Assembly: GCA_965221835.1 (NCBI GenBank)
Contig: OZ244916.1
Coordinates: 1,240,001 to 1,304,000 of the forward strand
Direction of reading: 5' to 3'
DNA length: 64,000 nucleotides
Origin: Persebacter sp965221835
GTDB lineage: Bacteria > Pseudomonadota > Gammaproteobacteria > Tethybacterales > Persebacteraceae
Each line of letters starts with the position of its first letter. Position 1 is the stretch's first letter. The notes beneath the pieces are model-generated. The model was not told the origin of the DNA. It worked only from the letters and a program-made list of their open reading frames with translations, and ran no database searches. Shown here one piece after another: positions 8,436-17,660 of this stretch. A program made the position numbers and the translations under genes.

Positions 8436-9943
8436 TAAATCGTATAAGCGACTGCCGCCGCCGCGACAATCGCCGCCGTCAGCGCGACAAACTGCCATTG
8501 CCGCGCGCGTTTTCGCCATTTTCGCGTTGCCGCGCGTTCGGCATCCGGCGGCGGCGTTTGCGAATGACGCAAAACGCCTCGCACCGCGCGCGGCAACTCA
8601 GACATAATCGCAATCCAATCGGGGGCTTGTCGCCGCAATGTGCGAAGGGCACGCCGCGCACCGTATTGCCGCCGCGCCCACGATTCCAAAAACGGTTTCG
8701 CGGTATCCCACAAATTAATATCCGGGTCCAAACGCCGCCCCATTCCCTCCACATTGAGCAACGTTTTTTGTAGCATCAACAACTGCGGCTGCACTTCCAA
8801 ACGATACCGCCGCGCGACATGAAACATTCGCAACAACAACCGCCCGAACGAAATATCTTTAAGCGGTTTAGCAAAAACCGGTTCGCAAACGGCACGAATG
8901 TCGCCGGCAAATTCGTCCACCGGCGTATCAGGCGGCGTCCATCCGGCGTCGACATGCATTTGCGCCACTGCGCGATAATCGCGGTTAAAAAAAGCGATGA
9001 AGTTGCGCGCCAAATATTCTTTGTCAAACTCGTTTAAGGTACCGACAATACCGTAGTCCAGCAAAACGAATCTGCCGCACGAATCGACATGCACATTGCC
9101 GGGATGCATATCCGCATGAAACAAACCATCGCGAAAAACTTGCGTAAAAAAAAGTTCCATTCCGTGCCGTGCCAGCGAAGACAAATCGGTTTTATCGCGG
9201 CGCAATTTTTCAATATCGGAAACAGGAACGGCGCGCAAATAATCCATCACCATCACCGAATCGCGGCAATAATCCCAATGCACGGCAGGCACGATAATGC
9301 GCGGCGAATCGGCGAGATTTCGCCCGATTTGCGCGCAATTTGCCGCTTCGCGCATGAGTTGCGTTTCGTTTTGCAGATGCCGCGCAAACTCATCCACGAC
9401 AGCATGCGGGCGCAATCGTTCACCGTCTTTCAACGCAAAAAGAACCAGAGAAGCGAATCCTTCCAAAAGACGCAAATCGCGGCGAATCCGCCGCTGCACG
9501 GACGGGCGTAAAATTTTAACCGCAACTTCCGCACCGGTATCGGCAAGTACGGCGCGATGCACTTGCGCGATAGATGCGCTGCCGACCGGCGTTTCATCAA
9601 ACACCGAAAAAATAGATTCAATCGGCGAATCGTAAGCGGCGCGCAATGTTTCGCGGATTTGCTGCGGCGGATGCGGCGGCACGCGGTCTTGCAATTTGGA
9701 TAACTCCGCGATAAACGGCGGCGGCAACAAATCGGCGCGAGTAGACAACAATTGCCCGAATTTAATAAAAATCGGTCCCAAATATTCCAACGCAAGACGC
9801 AAACGCACGGCGGGCGGTGTATCGCCGCGTACGCGAAATAATCGCCGCCAAATACGCGTTTGCGGGCGCGCGAAAGCGGACAATACGATGTCGTCCAGAC
9901 GGAATCGCCGGACAACCAAAAGGATAGTCAGCGCGCGCAGCAT
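8435..9943 (-). CDS. ubiB: ABC1/UbiB-family atypical kinase for ubiquinone biosynthesis
   Basis: About 502 residues, a membrane-associated ATPase/kinase-like protein needed for ubiquinone synthesis. Seen: the signature KFGQLLSTRADLLP, the alanine/serine nucleotide loop PVGSASIAQVH, the lysine in VKILRP, HADMHPGNVHV and LLDYGIVG. A C-terminal hydrophobic segment (about 480-500) anchors it to the inner membrane. I prefer the ATG at 9943 (MLRALTILL, like other UbiB) over 9952, because a GATAAT box (9958-9953) ends right at the upstream ATG. First gene of the ubiB-hemC-hemD operon. Confidence 0.93.
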   Translation of the reverse strand: MLRALTILLVVRRFRLDDIVLSAFARPQTRIWRRLFRVRGDTPPAVRLRLALEYLGPIFIKFGQLLSTRADLLPPPFIAELSKLQDRVPPHPPQQIRETLRAAYDSPIESIFSVFDETPVGSASIAQVHRAVLADTGAEVAVKILRPSVQRRIRRDLRLLEGFASLVLFALKDGERLRPHAVVDEFARHLQNETQLMREAANCAQIGRNLADSPRIIVPAVHWDYCRDSVMVMDYLRAVPVSDIEKLRRDKTDLSSLARHGMELFFTQVFRDGLFHADMHPGNVHVDSCGRFVLLDYGIVGTLNEFDKEYLARNFIAFFNRDYRAVAQMHVDAGWTPPDTPVDEFAGDIRAVCEPVFAKPLKDISFGRLLLRMFHVARRYRLEVQPQLLMLQKTLLNVEGMGRRLDPDINLWDTAKPFLESWARRQYGARRALRTLRRQAPDWIAIMSELPRAVRGVLRHSQTPPPDAERAATRKWRKRARQWQFVALTAAIVAAAAVAYTI

Positions 9944-10040
9944 AAACGCCATATTATCATTTTTCGCGGCGGGGCGGGGCGGACGGCGGCGATTGCCGCA
10001 CGCCGATGGAGGCGTTTTCGGTTAAAATGCATTCGCACCG

Positions 10041-11114
10041 ATGATAAACTACCCCGACATTAACCCGGTCGCCTTTTCCGTTTTCGGTTGGGCGGTGCAT
10101 TGGTACGGTTTGGCGTATCTTTCCGCGTTTGTCGCCGCTTTTTTCGGCGGACAACGATTGCTACAAAAACCGGCGTTTTCCGATTTGCGCAATTTAACAA
10201 TGGACGATATGATTTGGCGGTGCGCGTTGGGCGTTGTTATCGGCGGGCGCGCGGGTTATGTTTTGTTTTACAATCCCGGCGAGTATTTCGCCGACCCGCT
10301 GCAAATCGTTCGTTTGTGGGACGGCGGAATGTCATTTCACGGCGGTTTAGCGGGCGTTATTATCGCGCTTTTTTTGTATGCACGCGAAGGCGGAATGTCG
10401 TTTTTTCGTCTCACCGATTTCGCCGCCGTATTGACGCCGGTCGGGCTGTGTTTCGGTCGCATCGGCAACTTTATTAACGGCGAGTTGCCGGGGCGGCTGA
10501 CATCTTCCGATTTGCCGTGGGCGATGATTTTTCCCGGCGACTCGGCGGCGCGTCATCCGTCTTCGTTATATCAGGCGTTTTTGGAAGGCGCGGTTTTGTT
10601 TGCGGTCGTGTATTTTTTTGCGATGCGCCGCCGCACGCCGGGATTTGTATCGGGCGTATTTTTGTGCGCTTATGCGTTGTTGCGAATGTTTTCCGAATTG
10701 TTTCGCGAACCGGATGCGCATCTCGGTTTTATTGTCGGCGGTTTTTCCATGGGACAATTGCTTTCTCTGCCGATGTTGTTCGGCGGAATCGCTTTATTGA
10801 CGGCGGAAAAATGGATTCCTGTTTTTTCAGAATTTTCCGGATTTTCCGGATTTTCCGGATTTTTTAAATTTTTTGGAAAAAGCAATACCCCGCCCGTTTT
10901 GCCGAATTCGGAATCGCCAAAAAATGACATAACGGAATCGCCGACGCAAAAAACCGAAGCGGCGGAAGACGACAATGCCGCCGCATCCGCACCATGGCAG
11001 CGATGGAAAAACATTTTCGCCGCCGCCCCGCGCGCGATTAAATCGGAAGAAGATTTATCGCGCCGCCGTTCTCGCCGCGAAATGCGCCGCACCAAGAAAA
11101 AACGGCGGCGTTAA
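10041..11114 (+). CDS. lgt: prolipoprotein diacylglyceryl transferase with long basic C-terminal tail
   Basis: Lgt transfers diacylglycerol to the lipobox cysteine of prelipoproteins in the inner membrane. Seen: multiple membrane segments, HGGLAG near residue 103 and the signature GRIGNFINGELPG near 140. The conserved core ends near residue 255; the protein continues to 357. The extra roughly 100 residues hold a Phe-Ser-Gly repeat (about 264-272) from a 9-bp tandem repeat, then a charged tail ending in a run of Arg and Lys. Such a tail is unusual for Lgt. It may contact nucleic acid or phospholipid headgroups, which is speculation. Confidence 0.95.
   Translation: MINYPDINPVAFSVFGWAVHWYGLAYLSAFVAAFFGGQRLLQKPAFSDLRNLTMDDMIWRCALGVVIGGRAGYVLFYNPGEYFADPLQIVRLWDGGMSFHGGLAGVIIALFLYAREGGMSFFRLTDFAAVLTPVGLCFGRIGNFINGELPGRLTSSDLPWAMIFPGDSAARHPSSLYQAFLEGAVLFAVVYFFAMRRRTPGFVSGVFLCAYALLRMFSELFREPDAHLGFIVGGFSMGQLLSLPMLFGGIALLTAEKWIPVFSEFSGFSGFSGFFKFFGKSNTPPVLPNSESPKNDITESPTQKTEAAEDDNAAASAPWQRWKNIFAAAPRAIKSEEDLSRRRSRREMRRTKKKRRR
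10832..10858. repeat. in-frame 9-bp tandem repeat in lgt
   Basis: Three copies of ATTTTCCGG, encoding Phe-Ser-Gly units just after the last conserved part of Lgt. The same kind of in-frame short repeat is found in the phosphoesterase and ExeA genes. Confidence 0.85.
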
Positions 11115-11119
11115 AAAAA

Positions 11120-11917
11120 CTACCATTCCCCGCGATAATCCACAATCAGCGGCGCATGGTCGGAAAAGTTTTCTTTTGTATAAACTTCGGTGCGAAACGC
11201 GCGCGCCGCCAAATCCGGCGTTGCAATTTGATAATCAATCCGCCAGCCGACATTATTTTCGCGCGCCCGTCCGCGATTTGACCACCAAGTATATTGGTCA
11301 TCTCGCGCATCCAACATCCGAAAAACATCGCGCCATCCGGCGTCCGAAAAAACGCGCGAAAGCCATTCGCGTTCGGCGGGCAAAAAGCCGGAGTTTTTGC
11401 GATTACCGCGCCAGTTTTTAATATCTTTTTCGGTGTGCGCAATATTAATATCGCCGCAGATTAAAAAATCGCGTCCGGTTTTATCCGCTTCCTTCCGCCA
11501 CCGAACAAGCCACGGATAAAGCGCGTTCATCACGCCGTATTTAATTTCTTGTCGCACCTCGCCGCTTGAACCGGACGGCATGTACAGCGAAATTACCGAA
11601 ACGCGCGCAAAATCCATTCGCAAAAAACGTCCTTCTTCGTTTAAGATTTCGCCTTTTTTGCCGGAAAATGCGCGCGCAATGTGTTGCGGTTTTTTGTTCG
11701 CGAATAGCGCGACGCCGCTATATCCGCGCCGTTGCGGAAGAACGAATTCGCCGCATAAACCGCCCGGTCGCAACATTTCCGGCGTTAAATCGGTTTCGGC
11801 GGCGCGCACTTCTTGCCAGCAAAGCACATCGGGTTTTGCACGCACCAGCCACTCGCCAACGCCTTTGCGATAAGCGGCGCGCACGCCATTCAAATTATGC
11901 GTAATCACTCGCAGCAT
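11120..11917 (-). CDS. xthA: exodeoxyribonuclease III
   Basis: ExoIII-type AP endonuclease of 265 residues for base-excision repair. Seen: ITHNLNGVRAA, CWQEVRA with the metal-binding glutamate, YSGVALFA, GDINIAHTEKDIKNW with the catalytic Asp/Asn pair, WRIDYQI, and the final SDHAPLIVDY. The start at MLRVITHNLNG is chosen over an in-frame upstream ATG (12028) because it matches the family and has TACAAT eight bases before it. The gene converges on lgt, with only five bases between stops. Confidence 0.95.
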   Translation of the reverse strand: MLRVITHNLNGVRAAYRKGVGEWLVRAKPDVLCWQEVRAAETDLTPEMLRPGGLCGEFVLPQRRGYSGVALFANKKPQHIARAFSGKKGEILNEEGRFLRMDFARVSVISLYMPSGSSGEVRQEIKYGVMNALYPWLVRWRKEADKTGRDFLICGDINIAHTEKDIKNWRGNRKNSGFLPAEREWLSRVFSDAGWRDVFRMLDARDDQYTWWSNRGRARENNVGWRIDYQIATPDLAARAFRTEVYTKENFSDHAPLIVDYRGEW

Positions 11918-12003
11918 ATTTTGCAATTGTACGCCATCCACCAAAAAACGCAAAAACGGCGAAAAAACGAAATCCCCGCCGTTTTTTGTTATTTCTTTTT
12001 TCG

Positions 12004-12576
12004 CTACTTTTTTTCGCCCCTCTTCCACAGAGAATAATCAAAGACGCGTTTTTTGAACCACGACTTGCAGATTATGTCATTGTTGCCGGAATTATTTTCG
12101 GCGAGATATTTACAGGCGGAATCTATTGCCGCTTTCCTTTTATCGTATTCCTCCCGCCATTTTTCGCAGTAGGCGCGATAGAAGTTTTGCGGCGTACCGA
12201 GATATTTGCGAACATTTTCGTCGTAGATGATAATCGGCGACTTGAACTTAAACCAGAGAAGTTTAGACGCGGCGGACAGTAAATATTTGTTGTATTTTCC
12301 TTTGAATTTTATCGCGCATTCTTCAACGGTCGCCACAGGGTCGCTGCCGATTTTCGCGATTCCGTCCATAATGCAAAAAATCGGTTCAAACTGCCGTTCT
12401 CCACTTTCGTACTTATGTTCAAAACAGCGAATAATTCTGTATTCTATCATCGCGCGCTTCAATTTATCGGCGCGCTCCTCGCTCCATCCGCTCGGAAAAT
12501 CGGTGAATATCTTGCAATGATAAGAATCCCCTTTGCACCAAAGTTGTTTAAAATATTCTTCCGCCGCTTCGTTCAT
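12004..12576 (-). CDS. hypothetical protein, 190 residues
   Basis: Not recognised with confidence. The protein is charged and rich in Lys, Tyr and Trp, without a signal peptide or membrane segment. A central SAASKLLWFKFKSPIIIYD stretch followed by VRKYL resembles the core of some helical DNA-glycosylase-like or defence-associated proteins, but this is a weak impression. The reading frame uses more A/T-rich codons than its neighbours, which fits recent acquisition. GGTGA lies just before the ATG. It sits between xthA and mltB-truA, bordered by duplicated DNA. Confidence 0.7.
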   Translation of the reverse strand: MNEAAEEYFKQLWCKGDSYHCKIFTDFPSGWSEERADKLKRAMIEYRIIRCFEHKYESGERQFEPIFCIMDGIAKIGSDPVATVEECAIKFKGKYNKYLLSAASKLLWFKFKSPIIIYDENVRKYLGTPQNFYRAYCEKWREEYDKRKAAIDSACKYLAENNSGNNDIICKSWFKKRVFDYSLWKRGEKK

Positions 12577-12605
12577 TTCACCGCCAGCAAAAAACTAATA
12601 ATCGC

Positions 12606-12736
12606 ATTCATAAATTCTCTTTTTTTGGAAAAAAATAATAAATCGTATTTTAACCAATTTCCGAATTAATAACCGAATTCATAAATTTTAATTTTTTCGG
12701 AAAAAAATAATTAACCGTATTTAACCAATTTCCGAA
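12606..12736. repeat. tandem duplication that includes the 3' end of truA
   Basis: Two diverged copies of about 65 bases (roughly 12606-12664 and 12675-12736) share ATTCATAAATT..., GGAAAAAAATAAT and TTAACCAATTTCCGAA. The second copy contains the last codons and stop of truA (Ser-Glu-Ile-Gly-stop on the - strand), so the first copy is a duplicated gene tail plus downstream spacer. Confidence 0.75.
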
Positions 12737-13518
12737 AGGGGCGTAAATGGCGGGCGGTGTGTTTCTGGCGGGGCGAGATGCGGCGGATATTCTGCGCCGA
12801 TAAAATATAAACCGCGCGGCGAGGCGGGCGGCGGACACAACGCACGCGTTTTGGTTTGCAACAATTCGCCAATCCATTCCGGTTTTTTGACGCCGCGCCC
12901 GACAATTAAAAGTGCGCCGACAATATTGCGCACCATCTTATGCAAAAAACCGTCCGCGCAAAAATCTAAAAATATGAATTCGCCGCATCGCCGCACCGCC
13001 GCCGATTCCAAAGTGCGAAACGGCGTTTTCGCCTGACATGCAACGGCGCGAAACGCCGAAAAATCATGCCGCCCGCAAAGCAATGCGGCGCCCGCATTCA
13101 TCGCCGCCGCATCTAAACTTGCCGGACAAAACGCCGCAAAGTTATGCATCAATCCTCCCGCCGCCGGACGATTCAAAATAATATATTGATACCGCCGCCG
13201 CACCGCGGAATGTCGCGCATGAAAATTTTTTGCCGCCGGATGCGCCCACAATAGTCGCACCGGTTTCGGCAAAACGGCGTTTGCGGCGCGCCGCCATATT
13301 TCGGGCGGACGCAAAACCGCCGTATCAAAATGCACAATTTGCAATGACGCATGCACGCCCGCATCGGTGCGCCCCGCCGCATTCACAACCGGCATCGCGC
13401 CATTTGCGGCGGTTAACGCCCGTTGCATTGCGTCTTGTATACCGCAACCGGATTTTTGCGATTGCCATCCGCAAAAAGGTGCGCCGTCATATTCCAGCCC
13501 GGCGACAATGCGCTGCAT
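12721..13518 (-). CDS. truA: tRNA pseudouridine(38-40) synthase
   Basis: TruA of 265 residues, which modifies the anticodon arm. Seen: GLEYDGAPFCGWQSQ, the catalytic motif AAGRTDAGVHA, the ARHSAVRRRYQYII segment and FLHKMVRNIVGALLIVG. It follows mltB by six bases and is probably cotranscribed with it. The final residues come from a locally duplicated sequence, so the natural C-terminus may have been altered slightly. Confidence 0.95.
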   Translation of the reverse strand: MQRIVAGLEYDGAPFCGWQSQKSGCGIQDAMQRALTAANGAMPVVNAAGRTDAGVHASLQIVHFDTAVLRPPEIWRRAANAVLPKPVRLLWAHPAAKNFHARHSAVRRRYQYIILNRPAAGGLMHNFAAFCPASLDAAAMNAGAALLCGRHDFSAFRAVACQAKTPFRTLESAAVRRCGEFIFLDFCADGFLHKMVRNIVGALLIVGRGVKKPEWIGELLQTKTRALCPPPASPRGLYFIGAEYPPHLAPPETHRPPFTPLSEIG

Positions 13519-13524
13519 CGGCGG

Positions 13525-14502
13525 TTATTCCGCGCGCAAAGCGGCGGCGAGATCTGCCACAGAGGCGGCATATTTAAAACTTTTGTTGTAGCGAGTCAAA
13601 ACATAAAAGTTTTGTGCGCCGAGGCGATATTCGGTATCGTAGCGATTTTCCAAATCCACGAGCATATACAACTCGTTTGCGATGTCGCCCGCCTGCACGC
13701 CCGCTTCGGCGAGTTGCGCGCGGGTAAATAGCGGTTTGTAATCGTTGCGGCGGGTCGCTTCCGCGAGCGTTTGCGGGTCGGGAATATGCGTTATCGGATA
13801 GGAAATCGCGCCGCTGTCAATCCAGCCGTGTTTTGCGAGAAAGTTGCCGATGCTGCCGATTGCGTCTTCGGGCGAAAACAAATCGGCGCGCCCGTCTTCG
13901 TCAAAATCTACCGCAAAACGCCGCGCGCTGCCGGGCAAAAACTGCGGCATGCCGAACGCGCCGGCAAAAGAGCCGCGTAAATTCAGCGGATTAATTTCAT
14001 GACGGCGCGCATACAACAGCAACGCTTCCAACTGCGCCCGAAACTCTTCGGCACGGCGCGGATAGGCGAATGCCAGAGTCGCCAACGCGCGCGCGGTGCC
14101 GAATCCGCCCAGCACTTTGCCGTAGCGCGTTTCCGCACCGAGAATAGCGGCGACCACTTCGCGCGGGACGCCGTAAATTTTTTCAACACGCGCCAGCGGC
14201 GATTCGTGTTGCCGGACAAACCGCCGCCCGTCGGCAACAAGGCGCGGCGTCAGAAGTCGTTTGCGATATTCGCGCCAATAAGTTTTGCGGGTCGGGTCGG
14301 ACGGCGCATCCATCAGCGAAATAACGCGGCGATTGATTTGCATATCAGAAAACATCAAGCGTAAATTGTCGGGAGCGAATCCGTGTTGCCGCATTTTTTC
14401 GATGAAATCCGCCGCGCCGTCCAGTTCGACAATTGCGCGTTCTTCGGCGCGTGCCGGCAAAAATGTCGCTGCTGCGACCAGCAAAAAATGTCGCCGTTTC
14501 AT
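13525..14502 (-). CDS. mltB: lytic murein transglycosylase B family
   Basis: Periplasmic peptidoglycan-cleaving enzyme of 325 residues. Seen: a signal peptide of about 19 residues (ending ARA-E) without a lipobox cysteine, so it is soluble rather than a lipoprotein; the catalytic-glutamate motif AAILGAETRYGKVLG; AGAFGMPQFLPGS; and the C-terminal TRYNKSFKYAASVADLA. The ATG has TAAAAT seven bases upstream and no ribosome-binding site. It precedes truA in one transcription unit. Confidence 0.94.
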   Translation of the reverse strand: MKRRHFLLVAAATFLPARAEERAIVELDGAADFIEKMRQHGFAPDNLRLMFSDMQINRRVISLMDAPSDPTRKTYWREYRKRLLTPRLVADGRRFVRQHESPLARVEKIYGVPREVVAAILGAETRYGKVLGGFGTARALATLAFAYPRRAEEFRAQLEALLLYARRHEINPLNLRGSFAGAFGMPQFLPGSARRFAVDFDEDGRADLFSPEDAIGSIGNFLAKHGWIDSGAISYPITHIPDPQTLAEATRRNDYKPLFTRAQLAEAGVQAGDIANELYMLVDLENRYDTEYRLGAQNFYVLTRYNKSFKYAASVADLAAALRAE

Positions 14503-14534
14503 TTTCGCAATTTTAACCGCAAACGGCGGAAAAC

Positions 14535-17372
14535 TTACCGGGAGTCGCGTTTTAGAATGGGGAGCAAATATTTGCCGGTCAAACTTTTTTTGTCGGCGGC
14601 GATTGTTTCGGGCGGTCCTGCCGCGACCATTTCGCCGCCGTTGTTGCCGCCGCGCGGTCCCATATCCAAAATCCAGTCGGCGGTTTTAATGACATCCAAA
14701 TTGTGTTCTATGACGACCACCGTATTTCCCTCGTCGGTGAGACGATGCAAAGTTTTTAACAGCAAATCTATGTCGTAAAAATGCAATCCGGTTGTCGGTT
14801 CGTCCAAAACATACAACGCGTTGCCGCCGCCGCGTTTTGACAATTCCAGCGATAATTTAATGCGCTGCGCCTCGCCGCCCGACAAAGTTGTCGCCGATTG
14901 TCCGAGTTGAATGTAGCCGAGTCCCACGCTTTGCAGCGTCTGCAACCGCCGCGCGATGGCGGGAATGTTCTGAAAAAACTCCAGTCCTTCATCCACCGTC
15001 ATTTGCAGAACATCGTAAATGTTTTTTCCGTTGCGGCGGATTTCTAACGTTTCCGGATTGTAGCGGCGACCGCGACACGCCTCGCAAGTGACGAAAACAT
15101 CGGGGAGAAAATGCATTTCCACGCGCATCACGCCATCGCCTTCGCATTGTCTGCATCGTCCGCCTTCCACATTGAACGAAAACCGCCCCGGCGAATAACC
15201 GCGCTCCCGTGCCAGCGGCAATCCGGCGAACAAATCGCGGATAGCGGTGAAAAAACCGGTGTAAGTTGCAGGATTGGAACGCGGCGTACGCCCGATGGGA
15301 CTTTGGTCGACGACTACAATTTTTTCCAGTTTTTCTATATTGGAAATACTTTTGTGCGGCAGCGGTTCGTCGCCGCCGCCGTGCAAATGGCGATGTAAGG
15401 CGCGCACCATTACGCCTTGTACCAGCGATGATTTGCCCGACCCGGAAACGCCGGTAACGCAAGTCAGCACGCCGAGCGGAAACGAAAAATCGCCGCCTTT
15501 TAAATTGTGTCCGGTCGCACCGCGAATAGTCATTGAATGCGCGGAAGTACGGCGCCGTTGCGGTACTTCAATGCGGCGCGTACCGCCGAGAAATTGACCG
15601 GTCAGCGAACGGGGATTGCGGGCGATTTTGTCCGGCGTACCGGCGGCGACAACTTGCCCGCCATGCACGCCCGCCCGCGGTCCCATATCAATAACATAAT
15701 CGGCGGCACGAATCGCCTCTTCGTCATGTTCTACGACGATGACCGTATTTTTTAGGTCGCGTAATCGCGCGAGCATTTTGAGCAATCTGCCGTTGTCGTG
15801 CTGATGCAATCCGATGGAAGGTTCGTCCAGTACATAAGTGACGCCGGTCAATCCGGAACCGACTTGGCTGGCGAGGCGGATACGTTGCGATTCGCCGCCC
15901 GACAAAGTATTGGCGGCGCGTCCCAGCGACAAATATTCCACGCCGACATTGACCAAAAAACCGACACGGGCGCGAATTTCGCGGACGATTCGTTCGGCGA
16001 TGGCGGTGCGCGTTTTGTCCAGACGCAGTTTTGCAAAAAAATCGGCGAGGACGGAAAGCGACATTTGCGCCAACTCGTGAATGCCGCAACCGCCCACCTG
16101 CACCGCCAACGCACCGGGCGACAAACGATGTCCGCCGCATTCGCCGCAAACGCGCGCGGCAATATAGCGCGTCAATTCTTCGCGCACATGCGGCGATTCG
16201 GTTTCGCGCAGACGGCGTTCCATATTGGGAATGACGCCTTCAAACGGCGCCCGGCGGCGGTGTTTTTTGCCGGCGTCTTTGCCGGTGCGAATGATGTAAT
16301 CAAAATCAAAAGCCGCACCGCCGCTGCCGTATAAAACAATTTTTTTCGCCTTTGCGGGTAATCGCGCGAAAGGTTTTTGCATATCAATCTTAAACGCCGC
16401 CGCTACCGCCTGCAGCATTGAAAATAAATACGGATTGCGCCGGTCCCAGCCGGGAATCGCGCCCGCTTCCAGCGACAAATCGGGATTTTCCGCAACCAGA
16501 GTCGGATCAAATTCGTTTTTCATTCCGAGTCCTTCGCAGTGCGTGCATGCGCTGTTCGGATTGTTGAACGAAAAAAGTTTCGGTTCCAACTCCGGCGGTG
16601 CGTAGCCGCATTTCGGGCAAGCGTAGCGGGTGGAAAAAACATGCATTTTTTCGCTGCCTTCGGTTTCCATCACATGCAACCGTCCGTTGCCGAGGCGGTC
16701 GGCGGTTTCTACCGATTCTACGAGGCGTTGACGATTTGCGGCGGCGGGACGCAAACGGTCGGCGACAATTTCTATCGTGTGTTTTACTGTTTTCGCCAGC
16801 GGCGGCACCTCTTCAATGTCGTACAACCGCCCGTCTACTCGCACGCGCGTAAATCCTTTTGCGGCAATATCGCGGAAAACATCCAGATATTCACCGCGCC
16901 GTTCAATGACAATCGGCGCCAATATCGCGATTTTTTGGTCGGACAAATTCGCGAGTAAAAAATCCACAACGCGGTCTATCGTTTGCGTTGCCAGTTTTAC
17001 GCCGTGTGCGGGGCAATGCGGTTCGCCGACTCGCGCGAACAACAGGCGCATATAATCGTGAATTTCGGTGACCGTGCCGACTGTGGAACGCGGATTGTGC
17101 GAGGCACTTTTTTGGTCTATGGAAATGGTCGGCGACAATCCTTCAATAGAATCCACATCGGGCTTTCCCATCACTTGCAAAAACTGCCGCGCATAAGTAG
17201 ACAGCGATTCCACATACCGCCGCTGCCCTTCCGAAAAAATAGTATCAAACGCGAGAGACGATTTTCCCGAACCGGAAACGCCGGTAATCACGACCATTTT
17301 ATCGCGGGGCAACTCCACGCTGATATTGTCAAGATTATGAACGCGCGCGCCGACAACCGATATTTTTTGCAT
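14535..17372 (-). CDS. uvrA: excinuclease ABC subunit A
   Basis: UvrA (945 residues) is the damage-recognising ATPase of nucleotide excision repair. Seen: two ABC modules with Walker A GVSGSGKSSL near residues 32 and 640, signature NTLSGGESQRIRLA in the first and TTLSGGEAQRIKLS in the second, and zinc modules built on CPKCGY...CTHCEGLG and CRQCEGDG...CEACRG. Length is usual. TATACT lies nine bases before the ATG without a ribosome-binding site. Single gene, divergent from the permease pair. Confidence 0.97.
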   Translation of the reverse strand: MQKISVVGARVHNLDNISVELPRDKMVVITGVSGSGKSSLAFDTIFSEGQRRYVESLSTYARQFLQVMGKPDVDSIEGLSPTISIDQKSASHNPRSTVGTVTEIHDYMRLLFARVGEPHCPAHGVKLATQTIDRVVDFLLANLSDQKIAILAPIVIERRGEYLDVFRDIAAKGFTRVRVDGRLYDIEEVPPLAKTVKHTIEIVADRLRPAAANRQRLVESVETADRLGNGRLHVMETEGSEKMHVFSTRYACPKCGYAPPELEPKLFSFNNPNSACTHCEGLGMKNEFDPTLVAENPDLSLEAGAIPGWDRRNPYLFSMLQAVAAAFKIDMQKPFARLPAKAKKIVLYGSGGAAFDFDYIIRTGKDAGKKHRRRAPFEGVIPNMERRLRETESPHVREELTRYIAARVCGECGGHRLSPGALAVQVGGCGIHELAQMSLSVLADFFAKLRLDKTRTAIAERIVREIRARVGFLVNVGVEYLSLGRAANTLSGGESQRIRLASQVGSGLTGVTYVLDEPSIGLHQHDNGRLLKMLARLRDLKNTVIVVEHDEEAIRAADYVIDMGPRAGVHGGQVVAAGTPDKIARNPRSLTGQFLGGTRRIEVPQRRRTSAHSMTIRGATGHNLKGGDFSFPLGVLTCVTGVSGSGKSSLVQGVMVRALHRHLHGGGDEPLPHKSISNIEKLEKIVVVDQSPIGRTPRSNPATYTGFFTAIRDLFAGLPLARERGYSPGRFSFNVEGGRCRQCEGDGVMRVEMHFLPDVFVTCEACRGRRYNPETLEIRRNGKNIYDVLQMTVDEGLEFFQNIPAIARRLQTLQSVGLGYIQLGQSATTLSGGEAQRIKLSLELSKRGGGNALYVLDEPTTGLHFYDIDLLLKTLHRLTDEGNTVVVIEHNLDVIKTADWILDMGPRGGNNGGEMVAAGPPETIAADKKSLTGKYLLPILKRDSR

Positions 17373-17648
17373 AAGAATATGAGTATATCATTTTTACGCC
17401 CTTGCAAAACACTTTAATGTTCTCCCCGCCCGTCATTCCCCGCAAATCGGAAAACTAAAAGAGTCGGCGGCGGCGAACAGACCGAAACTTCCTTCGCGCG
17501 AAACTTATTTAAGAATTCCCTCGCGCCGCATTTTCGCGAAAAAACGGGGGCGCGATTAAATAACGGGCGAAATGCGGTAATCGGTGCGACTAACTGCGGG
17601 ATTTGTTTACTTGCAACGGCGGGTTTTAGCATATCGGAATTTTTATGG

Positions 17649-17660
17649 CATAATAGGGCG
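17649..17660 (+). promoter_or_regulatory. leaderless promoter of the permease pair
   Basis: CATAAT at 17649-17654 is followed by exactly six bases and then the ATG at 17661. No ribosome-binding site can fit if transcription starts seven bases after the box. The gene-free stretch 17373-17648 holds nothing else I can identify. Confidence 0.6.

Noticed and set aside
11917..12028. N-terminal extension of exodeoxyribonuclease III
   Set aside because: The extension has no family similarity, and the TACAAT box and homology support the start at 11917.
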